DNA from: Candidatus Obscuribacter sp. | GTDB lineage: Bacteria; Cyanobacteriota; Vampirovibrionia; Obscuribacterales; Obscuribacteraceae | Direction of reading: 5' to 3' | DNA: 64,000 bases | Assembly: GCA_021772095.1 (NCBI GenBank) | Contig: JADYXR010000183.1 | Coordinates: 1 to 64,000, forward strand | In this document: positions 44,341 to 52,875 of the stretch, piece after piece | Position numbering within the stretch: position 1 is the first letter of the stretch | How the letters are laid out: each line of letters opens with the position of its first letter | Notes under the pieces: model-generated | What the model saw: only the letters and a program-made list of their open reading frames with translations | What the model was told of the DNA's origin: nothing | Database searches by the model: none | Program-made: the position numbers and the translations under genes

Positions 44341-45677
44341 TCAAATGTGCTGAGCAGTTGCTTCACAGACGTCACTTCTGATCCAGTGCCTGCCGCCGGC
44401 GAGGCATCGCGCAAAGAGAAGTCCAAGCCCATCAACAGCGCTACCGGCGTGATGTTGGGTAGAAATCCGACTGGTGACCTGAACTTTGGATCGACCATTT
44501 CAGCAGCCAACACAGTGGTGTTGCCTGTAGTGCGAAACTGAGTGTTCGCTTCCACAGTGATCGGAAACGGCTGCGGCAAACTTCCGGGATAAGGGAGTTG
44601 AATCGTCAACGGAACTTCGACAGTGCCACCATAGAAGATCGACTTCTTGACGGTGCTGCCGATCATACCGTACGGCTGACCAGTGGTCTGAAGCTTGATG
44701 CATTTGTGACCGTTGCCTGCAGGATTGAGTTTGGTCATAAACGAAGTCACCTTATCCAGACTGACCGAATACGATGAAACGTTATTTCTGGTCGAGTTTA
44801 TGAACAAGCAATTCCTTAGAGTTGGTCTAGCCGAAGAGAGGTTGTTGACGCCATCTCGCAGACCAGGGCCGAGTACGCAGTTATTGAGCGTCACGCCGGG
44901 CATAGGCGGTCCGCTCGCGCTGCCATCGCATCTGATACCGTCGGCTTTCGTGAGATAAGTGCTGTTATAGATCCAGCATTTGCTCAGCGATGCACCACCG
45001 GGAGTGCTGTTCTGTTTCGTCACCAGGTTGGTGGCATTGTCGTGCAAAATCATTTGAGTTAATGGAATAGGGTAATGGGCCGCACCGACAGTAACGCCGG
45101 ACTCCGCGCAGTGGGCAATTTCAACGTTTTTCACGTTGAACGGATAAGGTGCAGTCGCGTTGATTGTCATTCCATTTTTGGCACCATAAATCAAAATTCC
45201 AGAACGTTTGGAACCATTTAAGATAAATCCGCCGCTGGTTATCTCGATACCATTTGCGGTATTACCCGGTGCTATCACCGCCTGACCGTTGTGACTGGTT
45301 TCGGTCGAAACCTTGACGGTGACCGGGCTGTAATACGCTACTGCTTGAACTTTCATCGTCGTTCGGTAAACCATGCGGTTGACACCACCATCGATGACCA
45401 GTGAATCGCGTCGCTGCGGGCTGACATCAGTCCAGTGAATTTGATCCATCTCGTTCCATGCCGTCGCCCAACTGCGACCATCGGTGTTATCTCCGTTTTT
45501 GGAAACATAATATGTACGCGGCTGGCCGTTTGGATCATATGGATTGGTCGGACCAGGACTGGTGGCACTGGCGGAAAGAGCGCCCGAAAAGCTGATTGCC
45601 ACCATAGCGGCCGACATAAGTATTTTTCTTGCATCGGACCAAATATCAGTAGAATTTTGAGAGCGAGTCTTAGTCAT
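44337..45677 (-). CDS. Secreted right-handed parallel beta-helix protein
   Basis: 446 residues from an ATG with GAGG upstream. Signal peptide at about 15-38 (ILMSAAMVAISFSGALSASA). The mature N-terminus TYYVSKNGDNTDGRSWATAW is the standard opening of secreted beta-helix (pectate lyase-like) proteins. Then come many short turns with N, G and V ladders: GIEITSGGFILNG, VEIAHCAESGVTVGA, CWIYNSTYLTKADGIRC, TLRNCLFINSTRNNVSSY. Probably binds or cleaves a polysaccharide. No catalytic set can be assigned by eye. Confidence 0.85.
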   Translation of the reverse strand: MTKTRSQNSTDIWSDARKILMSAAMVAISFSGALSASATSPGPTNPYDPNGQPRTYYVSKNGDNTDGRSWATAWNEMDQIHWTDVSPQRRDSLVIDGGVNRMVYRTTMKVQAVAYYSPVTVKVSTETSHNGQAVIAPGNTANGIEITSGGFILNGSKRSGILIYGAKNGMTINATAPYPFNVKNVEIAHCAESGVTVGAAHYPIPLTQMILHDNATNLVTKQNSTPGGASLSKCWIYNSTYLTKADGIRCDGSASGPPMPGVTLNNCVLGPGLRDGVNNLSSARPTLRNCLFINSTRNNVSSYSVSLDKVTSFMTKLNPAGNGHKCIKLQTTGQPYGMIGSTVKKSIFYGGTVEVPLTIQLPYPGSLPQPFPITVEANTQFRTTGNTTVLAAEMVDPKFRSPVGFLPNITPVALLMGLDFSLRDASPAAGTGSEVTSVKQLLSTFD

Positions 45678-45869
45678 GTTTGTCCTCGAGAGCGTGCGAA
45701 TATGCCACCCGGCGCACGATAATGTCGCGCGGGTGATGCGGTCTGTGGTTGAGGAGAACTGTAATCAGTTGGCGTGAAGTATTTGTGAACTGAACATGAA
45801 ATCAACGTGAAGCGCGCAGCGCGCGGACGATCGGTCACACCAAGACCAGGACACCATGCGGCTTTTAGT

Positions 45870-46025
45870 GACGCTCGAAGGTTCCGTGACGCAGTCAAAA
45901 CGTTCCGTCATGCAGTCACAACGTTTCGCTCAATCAAACAAACGTTTTATCTTAGAATCGCCCAACGAATTTGCATATTCTCCCAAACGCTTTGTCTGGG
46001 TCGTCAAAACGTTTTGCCTCAGGTC
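45870..46025. repeat. 21-bp phased intergenic repeat with AACGTT cores
   Basis: Successive 21-base units: GACGCTCGAAGGTTCCGTGA(C), GCAGTCAAAACGTTCCGTCA(T), GCAGTCACAACGTTTCGCTC(A), then more degenerate units carrying AACGTTT, AACGAAT, AACGCTT and AACGTTT at about 21-base spacing. A plus-strand frame at 45856-46044 reads them as a seven-residue repeat ending (K/N/Q)RF, with a weak AGGA before its ATG. A tiny repeat peptide is possible but a DNA repeat is likelier. The remainder of the 45678-46040 gap shows no gene. Confidence 0.7.
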
Positions 46026-46040
46026 ATTTAATTTCTTGCA

Positions 46041-46460
46041 TTAGTCGTCAGAACTCAATCGACGGTTTTGTTTCTTCATTGAATGCTTGGCTTTAGACTC
46101 TGTTCTACGCACTTCGGAACTGTAAGTGGGCTTGGTCGGCGTGCGTCGTTTTGGCGCAACCAGAACAGACTCAACCATCTCTTTCAGCTTCTCGAGACAG
46201 TCTTCAATATTGGCACTTTGATCGCGAAACTTCTGGCTGCTTAGAACCAACTCGCCTTCTGTTGTGAGACGCCCGCCATACCGGTCCATAAAGCGCGCCT
46301 TGATGGTCGGCGGCATACTTTTGGTATTCGCGACCGACCAGTGCAGAATCGCCTTACTATTGACTTTATTTACGTGCTGACCGCCCGGACCACCACTACG
46401 CGCAAAAGTGAAGTTCAGTTCGTTGGTCGGGATTTGCACATTCGTACTTATCGAAAACAT
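46041..46460 (-). CDS. arfB: Alternative ribosome-rescue factor ArfB
   Basis: 139 residues. Peptidyl-tRNA hydrolase that frees ribosomes stalled without a stop codon. The catalytic GGQ is at 26-28 in RSGGPGGQHVNKVNSK, the hallmark of the class I release-factor-like domain. The C-terminal tail is basic and flexible (RRTPTKPTYSSEVRRTESKAKHSMKKQNRRLSSDD), as needed to enter the empty mRNA channel. The length fits ArfB (YaeJ) and not full release factors. I chose the ATG at 46460; in-frame GTG and TTG codons lie 3-4 codons upstream. Confidence 0.93.
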   Translation of the reverse strand: MFSISTNVQIPTNELNFTFARSGGPGGQHVNKVNSKAILHWSVANTKSMPPTIKARFMDRYGGRLTTEGELVLSSQKFRDQSANIEDCLEKLKEMVESVLVAPKRRTPTKPTYSSEVRRTESKAKHSMKKQNRRLSSDD

Positions 46461-46669
46461 ATGGCTCACCAAGACATTGTTTGATTTTATAGCATGGAAA
46501 AAATTACAAGTCGCACCTATTGTGCGTGAGCATTACAGAGGTGTGATGATCTCGATGAAAAACTGAAACTGAATTGCGACTCCTGTGCTACTAAAAGCTC
46601 ATAAAGCCAGAAGAATTCGGGATCATGGAACGTGAGTGAAAGATTATTCAATACCTCAGTGTCGATGAT

Positions 46670-46957
46670 TTGCCGCCGCCAGTCCGGAACAGCCTGCCTC
46701 CTCACGCCCAGAAGATCTTCAAGGACGCGTTCAATTCTGCTTATAAACAACATCACGGTGATGATGAAGTGACGGCGTTTAAGATTGCCTGGGCCGCCGT
46801 GAAGAGAACTTACGAAAAACGCAACAATAAGTGGGTTAAGAAAAGGCTTCCTGACGGGCGCCTGTTTTGCTTTCGGATATCTACTAGCAACACTAATTTG
46901 TTTCTCAGAAGACTGCGAAAACCTCAGAAACAGAGTATCTTTGTATTGAACCCCTAA
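46670..46957 (+). CDS. ChaB family protein
   Basis: 95 residues from a TTG. The ChaB signature is clear: LPPHAQKIFKDAFNSAYKQ followed by EVTAFKIAWAAVKRTYEKRNNKWVKK. The family N-terminus (…DLP) continues upstream in frame to about 46646 (SVDD), where the only candidate start codons are ATT at 46643 and 46646; thus the annotated TTG probably cuts off about eight residues. The C-terminal 35 residues beyond KWVKK are extra compared with typical ChaB and are basic (FLRRLRKPQKQ). Small DNA/cation-related protein of unclear function. Confidence 0.8.
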   Translation: MPPPVRNSLPPHAQKIFKDAFNSAYKQHHGDDEVTAFKIAWAAVKRTYEKRNNKWVKKRLPDGRLFCFRISTSNTNLFLRRLRKPQKQSIFVLNP

Positions 46958-47017
46958 TTCCTGCCGCTTGTTCGTCAGTGGTCAAGGAAGAATGCAAAAG
47001 TCTGTTTTGAGGTGGTA

Positions 47018-48055
47018 ATGAACGTTTTGAAGGTTTTGATGTTGAGTTTGCTGATTTCGGCGAGTGCCGTGCAAGCCCAAGCAGCCGACACAATCGACCC
47101 TCAAGCCACCGGCGAAACTCGCCTGGTCGAACCTGCCGGAGCCCTCGAGATCGAGAAGCCGACGACCACTACCGCTATTAAGGGCAAAGTTTCGAAAAAA
47201 GATAAGGCTGCTGCTGAGCTGGACGCTCAGATGAAGAATTGGGACAAGCCAATCTCCGGTTTTCACCCTTTGAAGAGAATGGTTCGTCCAGTTTGGAAGC
47301 TTCGTAAAGAAGCACAAGATCTGGAAAAAGAAATTATCCTTTTACAAAAGCCCATGAACGGCTTGCAGCCTGCTTTTGCCAATATGGACAAACGCATGGC
47401 TGGTTTAGAAACCACCATTCAAACGATGGCAGATCAACTCAAAGGATTGAACACAAATCTTGTGGACCTCTCCTCGGGTATGACAAATCTGAGATCGATT
47501 ACGCCAGCTGTGACAGGTCTACACACCGAATTGAGAGAGATCGTAAAAATTCGGCAGGACATTAAAGACGTCACGAAAGTCCGTAACGATGTTCGAATCG
47601 TAAACAAAGAATTGCAGCATTTGCGCGGTCCACTCGGTGAGTTGCGACAACCAATGATCGCAATCGCCAAGCCACTAACGGGCGTTGAGAGTGAAGTTAA
47701 AAACGTTAATAGCAAGATGACGACTGTTGAAGAACAAATCGTTCTAATGCAAGTTAAAATGGATAACTTGGGTCACCAAATTCAAGACCTGAAAAAGCCT
47801 CTCTCGTCAATCAGCGAGCCACTTGCGGAAGTCCGCGATGAACTCAAAGACCTGAACAAATTATTGGTAGCAGTTGTCACCGCGACATGTCTTTCGATCA
47901 TCGCAGCAGTGGTCGGCATCTTGGTTGCGCTCTCCCTCGCGTATCGCTTCAGACACGCAATGTTGTCAGTTCTAGGGCGTCAACAACAAAATTACGCTGT
48001 GTCGCAAGAACTAGAAGCGCACGAGAACCACGAGAAGGTTTCGAATCGCAGGTAA
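47018..48055 (+). CDS. Exported coiled-coil protein with C-terminal membrane anchor (A)
   Basis: 345 residues from the ATG at 47018, preceded by GAGGTGG. Signal peptide (VLKVLMLSLLISASAVQAQA), a linker, FHPLKRMVRPVWKLRKEAQDLEK, then about 190 residues of helix with pseudo-heptads and repeated '(K/R)P(L/M)' breaks: LQKPMNGL, LRGPLGELRQPMIAIAKPL, LKKPLSSISEPL. One membrane helix (about 285-310, VVTATCLSIIAAVVGILVALSLAY) and a 35-residue cytoplasmic tail follow. The plan matches the protein at 51781-52662, which also has the HPLK/NPLK motif and the same P-break pattern. The two genes flank an oxidoreductase and a UbiB-like kinase. Confidence 0.75.
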   Translation: MNVLKVLMLSLLISASAVQAQAADTIDPQATGETRLVEPAGALEIEKPTTTTAIKGKVSKKDKAAAELDAQMKNWDKPISGFHPLKRMVRPVWKLRKEAQDLEKEIILLQKPMNGLQPAFANMDKRMAGLETTIQTMADQLKGLNTNLVDLSSGMTNLRSITPAVTGLHTELREIVKIRQDIKDVTKVRNDVRIVNKELQHLRGPLGELRQPMIAIAKPLTGVESEVKNVNSKMTTVEEQIVLMQVKMDNLGHQIQDLKKPLSSISEPLAEVRDELKDLNKLLVAVVTATCLSIIAAVVGILVALSLAYRFRHAMLSVLGRQQQNYAVSQELEAHENHEKVSNRR

Positions 48056-48257
48056 GCGGCGTTGCTTCGCTAACCGTTCACGAATCGAAGTACTTTGATA
48101 AGTATCAACATTTGAATCCAAAACAGCTCGAGTGCCGGGTACAGACCGTCACGCTTTCAGCACAACAGCTAGCTTTGCCCGCACAATTGATCGAGCAAAA
48201 CAGGAATTCCAGGTGTCAAGCACGTATACTGTGACACTCGTTCCGTGGAGCATTAAT

Positions 48258-49931
48258 ATGAGCAATTCCGGTCAAGCCTACGACATCATCGTCATCGGCT
48301 CAGGGATGGGCGGCTTGACGCTTGCCAGCCTGATGGCGCAGTTAGCAGGTAAGCGCGTTCTGGTTCTCGAGCGCCACTTCAAGCTCGGCGGCTACACTCA
48401 CACGTTCAGTCGAAACGGTTACAAATGGGATGTCGGAATACACTATGTTGGTCAAATGGCTAAACATCAGGATTCCCGCCACCTGTTCGACCTCGTCACA
48501 CAAGCGGGCGTTGACTGGCACCGCATGCCGGATAAGTTTGACCATTTCAACTATCCTGATTTCGCATTCAAAGTCGATGCAGATCCTGCCGTGTACAGAG
48601 CTGATTTGATCAAACAATTCCCGGACGAAGCTCGTGCAATTCGTCGATATTTTAAAGACGTGGTGCGCGTCGAAACATGGTTCAGAAACGAACTGGCACA
48701 ATCAATGATGCCGGCTCCGGTGCGTTGGGCGATGCGCAGAATGAGCGCAGCGGAAAAAGCGTTTGCAATGCAAACATCGCAAACATATTTGGATGCGAAT
48801 TTTAAATCGAAAGAGATTAAAGCGCTGTTGACCTCGGAATGGGGAGACTGCGGATTGCCGCCGGCCAAGAGCCCCTTCGCGCTCACGGCAATTATTGTCA
48901 GCCATTATTTCGGCGGCGGATACTATCCGATCGGCAGCGGCAAATCGATTGTTGACGCGATCGTTCCAATCATCAAAGAACGCGGCGGCGACTGTTTGAT
49001 CAACCACAAGGTCGAGCATATTATTGTCGAGAAGGGCAAAGCTAAAGGCGTCGAAGTAATAGTTAAACAGGGCAACAATCCCGCTGAAGCCAAAACTTTT
49101 TATGCACCAGTAATAGTATCGGATGCAGGCAATGCCATCACATTCGGTGAGCTGGTTCCGCCTAAATATCAGGTGCAGATGCCGGAAAACGTATCAAATG
49201 ATATTTGCAGTTCGGTCACCGTTTATCTTGGGTTGAAAACAGATCCTCGTGAATTAGGATTCAAAGGCGAGAATCATTGGATCTTCGAATCATACGATCA
49301 CAATTCAATGTTCGAAAACACGCTGGCAACCGACGGTGGAAAAGCTGGTGGTTGCTTCCTCTCGTTCCCATCGCTGAAAGATCCTGGTGCGGAAAAACAC
49401 ACTGCTGAAGTGATTGGCTTCCTCAAGTACGAAGAGTTCGCAAAGTGGAATGATACCGAGTGGAAAAATCGTGGTGCCGAATATGGTGCCTTCAAAGACA
49501 AAATAACTAACACGTTGATCGACACAGTGGAAGCCAAATTTCCTGGTTTTAGATCGATGATCGATTATTCCGAACTATCCACTCCTCTGACAATTAGCAG
49601 TTTCACCGGCCATCATAAAGGTGCGATCTACGGTCACCCGATGACAGCGGAAGAATTCAATAAAAGAACTTTCGATCCGAAAACGCGGATTAAGAATCTG
49701 TATATGACCGGTTCCGATGTAGTCAGCCTTGGAATTATGGGTGCCCTCATGGGTGGTGTCGTTACGGCGAGTCACCTCTTAGGCACCGCCACTGGTTTCT
49801 TCACCATCATTGGTGCAGCGAAACAGCTAGCCCAGAAGTTAGAACTGAAAGCGGTACAGAAAGCCGCTTCGGAAGCTCCGTTAGAAGAAGAGGAATACGA
49901 AGTCGCACCGCGCGAGCTCGTTAGTCCATAA
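48258..49931 (+). CDS. CrtISO/RetSat-like FAD oxidoreductase
   Basis: 557 residues from the ATG at 48258 with GGAG 7 bases upstream; the longer frame to 48132 lacks support. Dinucleotide-binding motif IVIGSGMGGLTLA at about 11-23 with VLVLERH (the acidic end of the second strand), then GGYTHTFSRNGYKWDVGIHYVG, typical of the carotenoid isomerase/retinol saturase branch of phytoene-desaturase-like enzymes. Near the end is YMTGSDVVSLGIMGALMGGVVTA, the FAD-binding C-terminal motif. Substrate unknown: carotenoid, other polyene or lipid. No phytoene synthase lies here. A probable amphipathic C-terminal region may dock on membrane. Confidence 0.9.
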   Translation: MSNSGQAYDIIVIGSGMGGLTLASLMAQLAGKRVLVLERHFKLGGYTHTFSRNGYKWDVGIHYVGQMAKHQDSRHLFDLVTQAGVDWHRMPDKFDHFNYPDFAFKVDADPAVYRADLIKQFPDEARAIRRYFKDVVRVETWFRNELAQSMMPAPVRWAMRRMSAAEKAFAMQTSQTYLDANFKSKEIKALLTSEWGDCGLPPAKSPFALTAIIVSHYFGGGYYPIGSGKSIVDAIVPIIKERGGDCLINHKVEHIIVEKGKAKGVEVIVKQGNNPAEAKTFYAPVIVSDAGNAITFGELVPPKYQVQMPENVSNDICSSVTVYLGLKTDPRELGFKGENHWIFESYDHNSMFENTLATDGGKAGGCFLSFPSLKDPGAEKHTAEVIGFLKYEEFAKWNDTEWKNRGAEYGAFKDKITNTLIDTVEAKFPGFRSMIDYSELSTPLTISSFTGHHKGAIYGHPMTAEEFNKRTFDPKTRIKNLYMTGSDVVSLGIMGALMGGVVTASHLLGTATGFFTIIGAAKQLAQKLELKAVQKAASEAPLEEEEYEVAPRELVSP

Positions 49932-49965
49932 CGCGAATCGTCACTCAAGAAGAGAGATAGGCGAA

Positions 49966-51675
49966 CTACTGCGTGGGCGCTGTAACCGAACGGTTAGTGC
50001 GTTTTTTTCGTTGCTTCAATTTCTTAGGACGTTGGTCATAGAATGCGATTTGAGCTGCCATCGAGAAGCCGCCTATGGCTGCTGCAGAGAAACAAATCAT
50101 AGCGATTGCAGGATACCCAAAGATCGTCCAGGCTGTCTCGATGCGCATCAATAGTGCCGCACCGATAATAAGCGACGCGAGTATCAAAGCGAGACTGATT
50201 CTATTCGCGACCTTTTGGAAAGAGTCGATCAGAACCGGCTCGTCAATTACTTTTATCGACAGATTATTATGAGCCGCGAGATCCAAAATTTTGTTCACAT
50301 GAGTTGGCAGGCGCTCCAAGAAGTCTCGAGCTTCGATCATGTTGTTGCCGATCTTGCCTGGCGTCAAATCATCGAGCACGCGCTGCTGCATGATATGCGC
50401 TGCGTTCTTACGAACTGATGCGTTCGGGTCGAAATCAGGATCGAGTGTGCGACCGATCTGATCGAGATTCATCAGCGCCTTACCGACCATGGTCAGCTCG
50501 GCAGGAACTCTGATTCCGCAATCGCCGGCAGACTTCGTGACACCAAGAACGACCTTACCAACTTCCATGCCACCAAGGCTGGTTTCAAGATCCTTTTGCA
50601 CAAGTTCTGCGATTTGAGAACGAAATGCGGTTTCATCGAAATTGGGTTTGCGTTCGCCGATGTCGGTTGCGATGTTCGCAACGGTGTCCGGACGCCCTTC
50701 GCTGATGGCGATAACCATCTGCAACAGTTTGCCTTGCAGACGTGGTGTCAGTCGTGCCACCATGCCAAGATCTATCAGCGCGATGTTGTTATCATCATTG
50801 AGGAGAACGTTGCCTGGATGCGGGTCAGCGTGGAAGAATCCATCGACCAGAATTTGTTTTAAGTAGGCGTGGAAGATCTGCTCAGCAAGCACATCTCCAT
50901 CCAATTCGAGGAGCTTCAAACGAGTAACGTCAGTTACCTTTTTGCCGTCAACGAAGTCCATGGTCAGCACTGTTCGTGTGCTGTAATCATGTACTGGTGA
51001 AGGAACAATAATACGATCGAACTCTTCGAGGTTCTTGTTCAAGGTCTCGAGGTTATGGGCTTCTTGACAGTAATCCAGTTCGGCCAGAACTGATTTACGA
51101 AACTCTTCAAGCATCACCCCGTATTCATATTTTTCACCGGACTTCGTGTGATTGTCATAAAAGTCCGCGATTTCAGAAAGAATTTGGAGGTCTTCGAGAA
51201 TGCCTTCACGTATGCCTGGACGTTGAACTTTGACAGCGACTTTTCTACCGTTTCTCAGAACGGCTCTGTGAATTTGTCCGAGAGAAGCAGCCGCGATTGG
51301 CTCACTTTCGAATTCCAAGAACGCTTTAGAGATGCGCACGCCCAGTTCGTTTACAACTCGTTTTTCGATATCTGCAAACGGAACAGGTTCGCACTTATCT
51401 TGTAGGCGCGCAAGTGCTTCCATATATTTTGGTGGTAAGAAATCCGAGCGAGTAGACATCAATTGTCCGAGTTTTACAAACGCCGGACCCATCTTTTCGA
51501 TGTCGTCAGCTAATTGCTCAGCAATATCCCGTTGTTTCTCAGTGAGATGAGGCTGCTGATTTCCAGCAACTTCCTCCAGCCCGGCGTCTTTGACCAGGTC
51601 TGAGTTTCCGTATTTGACAAATAGCATTGCGATGTCTTTGTATCGCTTGACGTGCGGTCCAATGCTAATTCCCAT
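49966..51675 (-). CDS. UbiB/ABC1-family atypical kinase
   Basis: 569 residues from the ATG at 51675 (GAGG 7 bases upstream; an in-frame TTG at 51681). All ABC1 features are present: KLGQ at 68-71 in FVKLGQLMSTRSD, the Ala-rich loop AAASLGQIH, VAVKVQRPG, LDYCQEAHN, HADPHPGNVLL and LIDLGM. Two C-terminal membrane helices (about 497-545) resemble UbiB/COQ8 in layout. The family uses ATP to extract or organise lipids in quinone and other isoprenoid metabolism. It converges on the CrtISO-like gene (34 bases between stops), consistent with a shared isoprenoid-related role. Confidence 0.93.
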   Translation of the reverse strand: MGISIGPHVKRYKDIAMLFVKYGNSDLVKDAGLEEVAGNQQPHLTEKQRDIAEQLADDIEKMGPAFVKLGQLMSTRSDFLPPKYMEALARLQDKCEPVPFADIEKRVVNELGVRISKAFLEFESEPIAAASLGQIHRAVLRNGRKVAVKVQRPGIREGILEDLQILSEIADFYDNHTKSGEKYEYGVMLEEFRKSVLAELDYCQEAHNLETLNKNLEEFDRIIVPSPVHDYSTRTVLTMDFVDGKKVTDVTRLKLLELDGDVLAEQIFHAYLKQILVDGFFHADPHPGNVLLNDDNNIALIDLGMVARLTPRLQGKLLQMVIAISEGRPDTVANIATDIGERKPNFDETAFRSQIAELVQKDLETSLGGMEVGKVVLGVTKSAGDCGIRVPAELTMVGKALMNLDQIGRTLDPDFDPNASVRKNAAHIMQQRVLDDLTPGKIGNNMIEARDFLERLPTHVNKILDLAAHNNLSIKVIDEPVLIDSFQKVANRISLALILASLIIGAALLMRIETAWTIFGYPAIAMICFSAAAIGGFSMAAQIAFYDQRPKKLKQRKKRTNRSVTAPTQ

Positions 51676-51780
51676 GTCCAAACCTCACTGACCCAATAAT
51701 GTTATTGCCACCACAACATTCATTTAGCACGACCTTTGAAAGCTCGTGTACAACACTGACAAAAGTCCGTGAGGACAAAA

Positions 51781-52662
51781 CTACTTCGACGCTGCGCCAG
51801 CTTCTGATTTCGACGCCACCGCTGCTTCGGACTTCAAGTGTTCCTGCGCTTTATTAGAGGCCTGTTGCAGCTCGTCAATATCTTTTTGGGATCCGCCAAT
51901 CTTTTTGATGATAGTCGAACGATACTTCCAAACAATCATCGCCGCAATTGGACTACCCACAACGATAAGCAGACCAACACCGATCACAGCAATTAGAATC
52001 GCAGTACTCGTGCCGCCTACAACGTCCTTCATGCCCTTCAAATCGCCGGTCATCGTGTGGATGTTACCCTGCAATCTTTTCACAGGCTCGGCGATACCAG
52101 TGACCGGGTCGTTCAGTGCTGCGATTGGCTCATAAATTTTTCCGAGCTTCTTCTCCATTCGTTCCAGTTTGCCATCAACATTGCTCATGGAACCCTGGAT
52201 GCCCGTCATGTCGTTGCGAATCTCGCCCACCTGATCGGAGACCCCCACTATTTGCTCGCGCACCTTGACGGTTGGTTCTTGAAGATCAGTAATCGGGGTT
52301 TCAATCTCGGTGATTGCTTTACCAAGATTTTTTACTTCTTTTTGAACGTCGGTGATTGGCTTGAAGATCCATTTGAGGGGATTCAAATCTCCTATCGAAA
52401 AACCCTTCTTTTCCGGCTCGGTGTCTTTCTTCGCCAGCGGAACGCCGTCCACTTCGCCTACAGCCTCAGCCTTGACTTCTTTATGCACCTGCCGTTTTAC
52501 GGCTTGCGTCGTAGATTTCGATGATTCAGCTTGAACTTTTTCTTTCTGCGCGCTTGCACTGGTCGTTGCAGAAACAGTCGGCTCCGCCGCGATAGCGCCG
52601 TGCGCGAGCATCAGCGAGCACGCAAAACCCAATAGGAGTGAAGACTTAGACGAGGACACCAT
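51781..52662 (-). CDS. Exported coiled-coil protein with C-terminal membrane anchor (B)
   Basis: 293 residues from the ATG at 52662, chosen because GGAG lies 8 bases upstream; the frame is open to 52686. Signal peptide SLLLGFACSLMLAHGAIAA. A charged linker leads to LNPLKWIFKPITDVQKEVKNL, then a helical segment with regular Pro breaks (IETPITDLQEPTVKV, IYEPIAALNDPVTGIAEPV). A membrane helix (about 223-250, ILIAVIGVGLLIVVGSPIAAMIVW) and a helical cytoplasmic tail follow. Same architecture as the protein at 47018-48055, in opposite orientation, so they look like diverged paralogues. The gene sits directly upstream of the UbiB-like gene on the same strand (about 100 bases apart). Confidence 0.75.
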   Translation of the reverse strand: MVSSSKSSLLLGFACSLMLAHGAIAAEPTVSATTSASAQKEKVQAESSKSTTQAVKRQVHKEVKAEAVGEVDGVPLAKKDTEPEKKGFSIGDLNPLKWIFKPITDVQKEVKNLGKAITEIETPITDLQEPTVKVREQIVGVSDQVGEIRNDMTGIQGSMSNVDGKLERMEKKLGKIYEPIAALNDPVTGIAEPVKRLQGNIHTMTGDLKGMKDVVGGTSTAILIAVIGVGLLIVVGSPIAAMIVWKYRSTIIKKIGGSQKDIDELQQASNKAQEHLKSEAAVASKSEAGAASK

Positions 52663-52767
52663 AAATACATCTCCAGGGATGGACATTTACTAAGTAGCAA
52701 ACTAAAAACCATACGGTGTTCAACGAAACTTTGGAGAAGGAGCAAAACGTTGCATTAGCTGCTGGAG

Positions 52768-52870
52768 GATGCATTCAGCTCGTTTGGATGTCGTTGAACT
52801 CGTTGGAGATCGTTCAAATCGTTGGATGTCGCTCAACTCGTTGGATTAACTCGTCGGATTTCGCTGTGAA
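52768..52870. repeat. 19-bp degenerate intergenic repeat
   Basis: Units like TTCAAATCGTTGGATGTCG and TTGAACTCGTTGGAGATCG in near-tandem, about five copies, between the starts and ends of two minus-strand genes. Every unit holds (A/G)CTCGTTGGA or a variant. Confidence 0.75.
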
Positions 52871-52875
52871 CCAGT

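Noticed and set aside
48132-48257. N-terminal extension of the CrtISO-like protein
   Set aside because: A good GGAG precedes the ATG at 48258 and the FAD motif begins right after; the extension has no domain.
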